Source of the DNA: Actinomycetes bacterium | GTDB taxonomy: Bacteria; Actinomycetota; Actinomycetes; Mycobacteriales; Mycobacteriaceae | Length of the DNA stretch: 18,209 nucleotides | Reading direction: 5' to 3' | NCBI GenBank assembly: GCA_022600695.1 | Contig: JAHZJY010000119.1 | Coordinates: 1-18,209, forward strand | In this document: positions 15,784 to 18,209 of the stretch, piece after piece | Position numbering within the stretch: position 1 is the stretch's first letter | Layout: each line of letters opens with the position of its first letter | Made by a program: the position numbers and the translations under genes | The notes under the pieces: generated by a model | Databases searched by the model: none | What the model was told of the DNA's origin: nothing | Seen by the model: the letters and a program-made list of their open reading frames with translations, nothing else

Positions 15784-16778
15784 TGAGCAGCTCGGAAAAG
15801 CTGGCTGCCGATATCGGCGCGGTGCTCCGACCGATCCTGGGGGCTGACATAGCGGTGTCGAATCTGCGGCTGCTGACCGGGGGCGCCAGCCGGACCACCT
15901 ACGCATTCGACGCGGTGGACGGCCAGCGACGACGGGCCCTCATCCTGCGCACCGCGCCGGTCGATGACGGCGATCAGATGGCGAGCATGGAACTCGAAGC
16001 AGCAACCCAGGCGGCCGCCGCCGATTCCGGAGCCCCCGTTCCGCACATCCTGATGGCCTCCAATTCCGCTGCACCGCTGGGTAAACCATTCCTGATGTGC
16101 GATGAGATCGCCGGCGAGACGATCGTTCGCCGGATCCAGCGCCGTCTCGACGGCCCGGGGCGCGATCGGCTGCTGACCGAGTGCGCGCGGGCCCTGGCCG
16201 CCATCCACCGGGCCCGCGCGGATGCGCCCGGCCTCATCGAGCGGGATCAGCTCGCCGACTGGCGGGTCCGGATCGACGCCATGGCCGACGACACCGGGAC
16301 CGCCACGACGGCCACCTTCGAGTGGGCGTTCCGCTGGCTGCAGGCGCACCGGCCGACACCCGCACCCCCGCGACTCGTGCACGGCGACTTCCGGATGGGC
16401 AACCTGATTGTCGACGGTTCAACCCTGGCCGCGGTGCTGGACTGGGAGTTGGTGCATATCGGGGATTTCCATGAAGACCTGGCCTGGTTCTGTTTGCGGG
16501 CATGGCGATTCGGGGCCCCGGTGCAGCGGGCCGCCGGCGGACTGGGCAGCATCGGGGACTTCCTCTCGGCCTACCGGGCCGCCGGCGGCACCGCCGTCGA
16601 CCGGTCGTCCCTACGCTGGTGGCTGGTGCTGGGCACGCTGCGCTGGGGGATGATCTGCCGCCACCAGGCGGGACGGCATCTGTCCGGGCAGACCAGATCG
16701 GTGGAACTGGCCGCGATCGGGCGGCGGGTGTGCGAGACGGAGTGGGACGTGCTCGACCTGCTGGAGAGTGCCCGGTGA
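15783..16778 (+). CDS. APH-fold phosphotransferase, predicted 4-hydroxyacyl-CoA kinase (LvaA-like)
   Basis: Kinase of the aminoglycoside phosphotransferase (APH/choline kinase) fold, 331 aa. The nucleotide-binding loop is LTGGASRTTYAF (31-42). The lysine-equivalent region reads RALILRTAP. The catalytic loop is LVHGDFRMGNLIV (198-210) with Asp 202 and Asn 207, and the metal-binding aspartate is Asp 220 in AVLDWELVHIGDFHEDLAW. It starts on the A of the upstream TGA and overlaps the downstream GTG by four bases. Association with an acyl-CoA dehydrogenase and a DUF6285-like protein is characteristic of LvaA, which phosphorylates the 4-hydroxyl of acyl-CoA, and of the fused kinase domain of ACAD10/ACAD11. 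An antibiotic-resistance role is unlikely in this setting. Substrate chain length is not predictable. Confidence 0.9.
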   Translation: MSSSEKLAADIGAVLRPILGADIAVSNLRLLTGGASRTTYAFDAVDGQRRRALILRTAPVDDGDQMASMELEAATQAAAADSGAPVPHILMASNSAAPLGKPFLMCDEIAGETIVRRIQRRLDGPGRDRLLTECARALAAIHRARADAPGLIERDQLADWRVRIDAMADDTGTATTATFEWAFRWLQAHRPTPAPPRLVHGDFRMGNLIVDGSTLAAVLDWELVHIGDFHEDLAWFCLRAWRFGAPVQRAAGGLGSIGDFLSAYRAAGGTAVDRSSLRWWLVLGTLRWGMICRHQAGRHLSGQTRSVELAAIGRRVCETEWDVLDLLESAR

Positions 16779-17131
16779 ACGGACAACCGGTGAACACCGG
16801 GCGGCCCACCGCGTCCGAACTCGTCGCCGCCGTCGCGGAGTTCCTGGAAGGTGATGTCCGTGCTGCCACCGCCGGGGCGGTCAACTTCCATGCCCTGGTG
16901 GCGGCCAATGCCCTGCGGATCGTGGAACGGGAACTCCTCCACGAGTCGTCCCCGGGTCCGGGAAACGCCCTGGCCGAATTGGGCTATGCCGACGAGGACG
17001 AGCTGGCCGACGCGATCCGCGCCGGGGCGTTGGACGGCCGGGACACCGAGGTGCTGGCCTGTCTGCGCAGCCTTGTCGGCCACCGGTTGGCCATCGCCAG
17101 TCCCGGTTACGGGAACCCGCCGACGACCTGA
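16775..17131 (+). CDS. DUF6285-like small protein, predicted kinase partner (LvaB-like)
   Basis: 118-aa mostly helical protein without signal peptide or membrane segment. Diagnostic stretches are RPTASELVAAVAEFLEGDV (10-28), NFHALVAANALRIVEREL (37-54) and LACLRSLVGHRLAIASPGY near the end. I recognise this as the DUF6285 pattern that accompanies LvaA-type kinases; in the Pseudomonas levulinate pathway the small protein LvaB is needed together with LvaA for 4-hydroxyacyl-CoA phosphorylation. The start is GTG at 16775, overlapping the kinase stop (GTGA). The frame is open further upstream, but only inside the kinase gene. A second in-frame GTG (16790) would shorten it by five residues. Last gene of the cluster. 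Confidence 0.85.
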   Translation: MNGQPVNTGRPTASELVAAVAEFLEGDVRAATAGAVNFHALVAANALRIVERELLHESSPGPGNALAELGYADEDELADAIRAGALDGRDTEVLACLRSLVGHRLAIASPGYGNPPTT

Positions 17132-17133
17132 CG

Positions 17134-17149
17134 GGCCACCGCGGTGGCC
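17134..17149. terminator. 16-base perfect palindrome after the catabolic cluster, possible terminator stem
   Basis: GGCCACCG (17134-17141) and CGGTGGCC (17142-17149) are a perfect dyad starting two bases after the DUF6285-like stop codon. As RNA it could fold as a six-pair stem with a CGCG loop. No T-tract follows. It could equally be a binding site for a regulator of the downstream hydrolase gene. Confidence 0.35.
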
Positions 17150-17206
17150 GCGCGATCAGCACCGTTCAGCGCGGCGTTATTCGCTATGCGTCAACCGGAT
17201 TCCGGA

Positions 17207-17212
17207 TAGTCT
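17207..17212 (+). promoter_or_regulatory. Candidate leaderless-promoter -10 element of the Ntn hydrolase gene
   Basis: TAGTCT (TANNNT) is followed by six bases (CGGCCG) and ATG at 17219. No Shine-Dalgarno precedes the ATG. The spacing is the same as for fprA and the 119-aa protein. A separate promoter here would mean the gene is not simply a continuation of the catabolic operon. Confidence 0.5.
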
Positions 17213-17218
17213 CGGCCG

Positions 17219-18187
17219 ATGTGCACCCGCGTCCTGTGGAATGACAACGACCTGGCGGTGCTGACCGGCCGCAGCATGGACTGGCCCGAATGCACCGAGC
17301 CGCTGATCGTGGCGTTCCCACCCGGCCGGCGGCGTGCGGGTTTCCAACCGCCCGGTGTCGGTGCTGATCCCAACCCGTTGAGCTGGACCAGCCGCTACGC
17401 CAGCCTGGTCACCACCATCTACGGGGTCGGCACCATCGACGGGCTCAACACCGCCGGGCTCGCCGGCCACGGCCTGTATCTGGAGGCCACCGACTTCGGC
17501 CGGCGTAACCCCGCCAAGCCCGGCATCCAGACCACCCTATGGTTGCAGTACCTGCTCGACCGCGCCGCGACCGTCGAGGAGGCGTTGACGTTGCTCGACG
17601 ATATCGAGCCGGTGAAGATCACCGTGCGCGGCCACGACTCCAACCTGCACCTCGCGCTGGAGGACAGCAGCGGAGATTCGGCGATCATCGAGCTCGCCGA
17701 CGGCCGCCCGGTGGTCCACCACGGCCGTCAGTACACCCTGATGACCAATGACCCGACCTACCAAGAGCAGCTGGCCCTGCTGTCCCAGCAGGACTTCTCC
17801 CACCCGAGCAAGGACCTGCCGCTGCCCGGTAACGTCAACGCCGTCGACCGGTTTCAGCGCGCGGCCTACTACTCGGCACTTCTGCCCAAGCCGGCAACGC
17901 AGCGCGAGGCGGTCGCCTCGGTGATGGCGGTCATGCGCAACGCGTCCGTGCCGTTCGGAGCCCCCTATGCCGAGTTCGGCGTCTACAACACCGAGTACCG
18001 CACCGTCACCGACCTGACCAACCGGATGTACTTCTTCGAGCTGACCACCAGCCCCAACGTCATCTGGGTGCACATGGACGGACTGGATTTGGCCGAGGGG
18101 TCTCCGACGCTGGCCATCGACCCGTATGACGAGACCTTGATCGGCAACGTCACCGATCGTTTCGTCCCCCGCGAGATGGTGTTCTAG
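17219..18187 (+). CDS. Linear amide C-N hydrolase, choloylglycine hydrolase / penicillin V acylase family
   Basis: N-terminal nucleophile (Ntn) hydrolase of 322 aa that cleaves amide bonds. The protein begins Met-Cys, so removal of Met exposes the catalytic Cys 2 with no propeptide. Other family residues are visible: Arg 18 and Asp 21 (TGRSMDWPE), Asn 77 (DGLNTAGLAGHGLYLE), Asn 177 (TLMTNDPTYQEQL), and an arginine in NAVDRFQRAAYY (211 or 214). These correspond to the bile-salt hydrolase/penicillin V acylase active site. No signal peptide is seen, so it is probably cytoplasmic. Family members hydrolyse conjugated bile salts, penicillin V or N-acyl homoserine lactones, and sequence does not decide between them. 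It lies 87 bp after the catabolic cluster on the same strand but has its own leaderless-type promoter candidate. Confidence 0.92.
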   Translation: MCTRVLWNDNDLAVLTGRSMDWPECTEPLIVAFPPGRRRAGFQPPGVGADPNPLSWTSRYASLVTTIYGVGTIDGLNTAGLAGHGLYLEATDFGRRNPAKPGIQTTLWLQYLLDRAATVEEALTLLDDIEPVKITVRGHDSNLHLALEDSSGDSAIIELADGRPVVHHGRQYTLMTNDPTYQEQLALLSQQDFSHPSKDLPLPGNVNAVDRFQRAAYYSALLPKPATQREAVASVMAVMRNASVPFGAPYAEFGVYNTEYRTVTDLTNRMYFFELTTSPNVIWVHMDGLDLAEGSPTLAIDPYDETLIGNVTDRFVPREMVF

Positions 18188-18209
18188 GCGTGCCCCGCCG
18201 CGAATCCGG

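Noticed and set aside
15783..16778. Aminoglycoside resistance kinase
   Set aside because: Only the fold is shared. Immediate coupling to an acyl-CoA dehydrogenase and a DUF6285-like gene points to an acyl-CoA kinase.

Overview
The window is high-GC actinobacterial DNA and almost certainly chromosomal sequence from a non-tuberculous, probably fast-growing Mycobacterium/Mycolicibacterium. The order ftsX-ftsE-(Thr/Pro-rich membrane protein)-MscS-prfB on the minus strand, divergent from fprA, matches the Rv3101c-Rv3106 block of M. tuberculosis. The following hisN, fadE24 and fadE23 correspond to Rv3137, Rv3139 and Rv3140. Antigen 85 (a mycolyltransferase family) is diagnostic of mycolic-acid bacteria. 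These assignments come from remembered sequence and gene order, not from a database search.

Layout. 1-3457 (minus strand): a tight operon reading prfB, MscS-like channel, Thr/Pro-rich membrane protein, ftsE, ftsX (ftsX cut by the window edge). 3505-4875 (plus): fprA. 4988-5347 (minus): a small one-helix membrane protein. 5371-6177 (plus): hisN. 6261-8896 (plus): fadE24-fadE23, preceded by a perfect 11-bp-arm palindrome that looks like a repressor operator. 8913-8959: a long hairpin terminator between convergent genes. 8966-9952 (minus): a secreted antigen 85 protein. 10132-17131 (plus): a seven-gene catabolic cluster. 17219-18187 (plus): a choloylglycine-hydrolase/penicillin-V-acylase type Ntn hydrolase.

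The most interesting region is 10132-17131. Five of its six junctions overlap by 1-4 bases and the other is 30 bp with a strong Shine-Dalgarno. Its genes encode a short homogentisate-dioxygenase-family protein, an alpha/beta hydrolase, a CaiB/BaiF CoA-transferase, an HMG-CoA-lyase family enzyme, an acyl-CoA dehydrogenase, an APH-fold kinase and a small DUF6285-like protein. The last three have the same composition as LvaC-LvaA-LvaB of the Pseudomonas levulinate pathway, and as the fused kinase and dehydrogenase domains of animal ACAD10/ACAD11, which phosphorylate 4-hydroxyacyl-CoA so that the hydroxyl can be removed or moved. I infer a pathway that opens a ring, hydrolyses the product, activates an acid with CoA, processes a 4-hydroxyacyl-CoA and cleaves a 3-hydroxyacyl-CoA with a lyase. 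The substrate is unknown and no pathway regulator is in the window.

At the promoter scale, several genes (fprA, the 119-aa membrane protein, the Ntn hydrolase) have a TANNNT hexamer exactly six bases before the start codon and no Shine-Dalgarno, the pattern expected of leaderless mycobacterial transcripts. Two divergent promoter pairs are packed into 47 bp and 23 bp.
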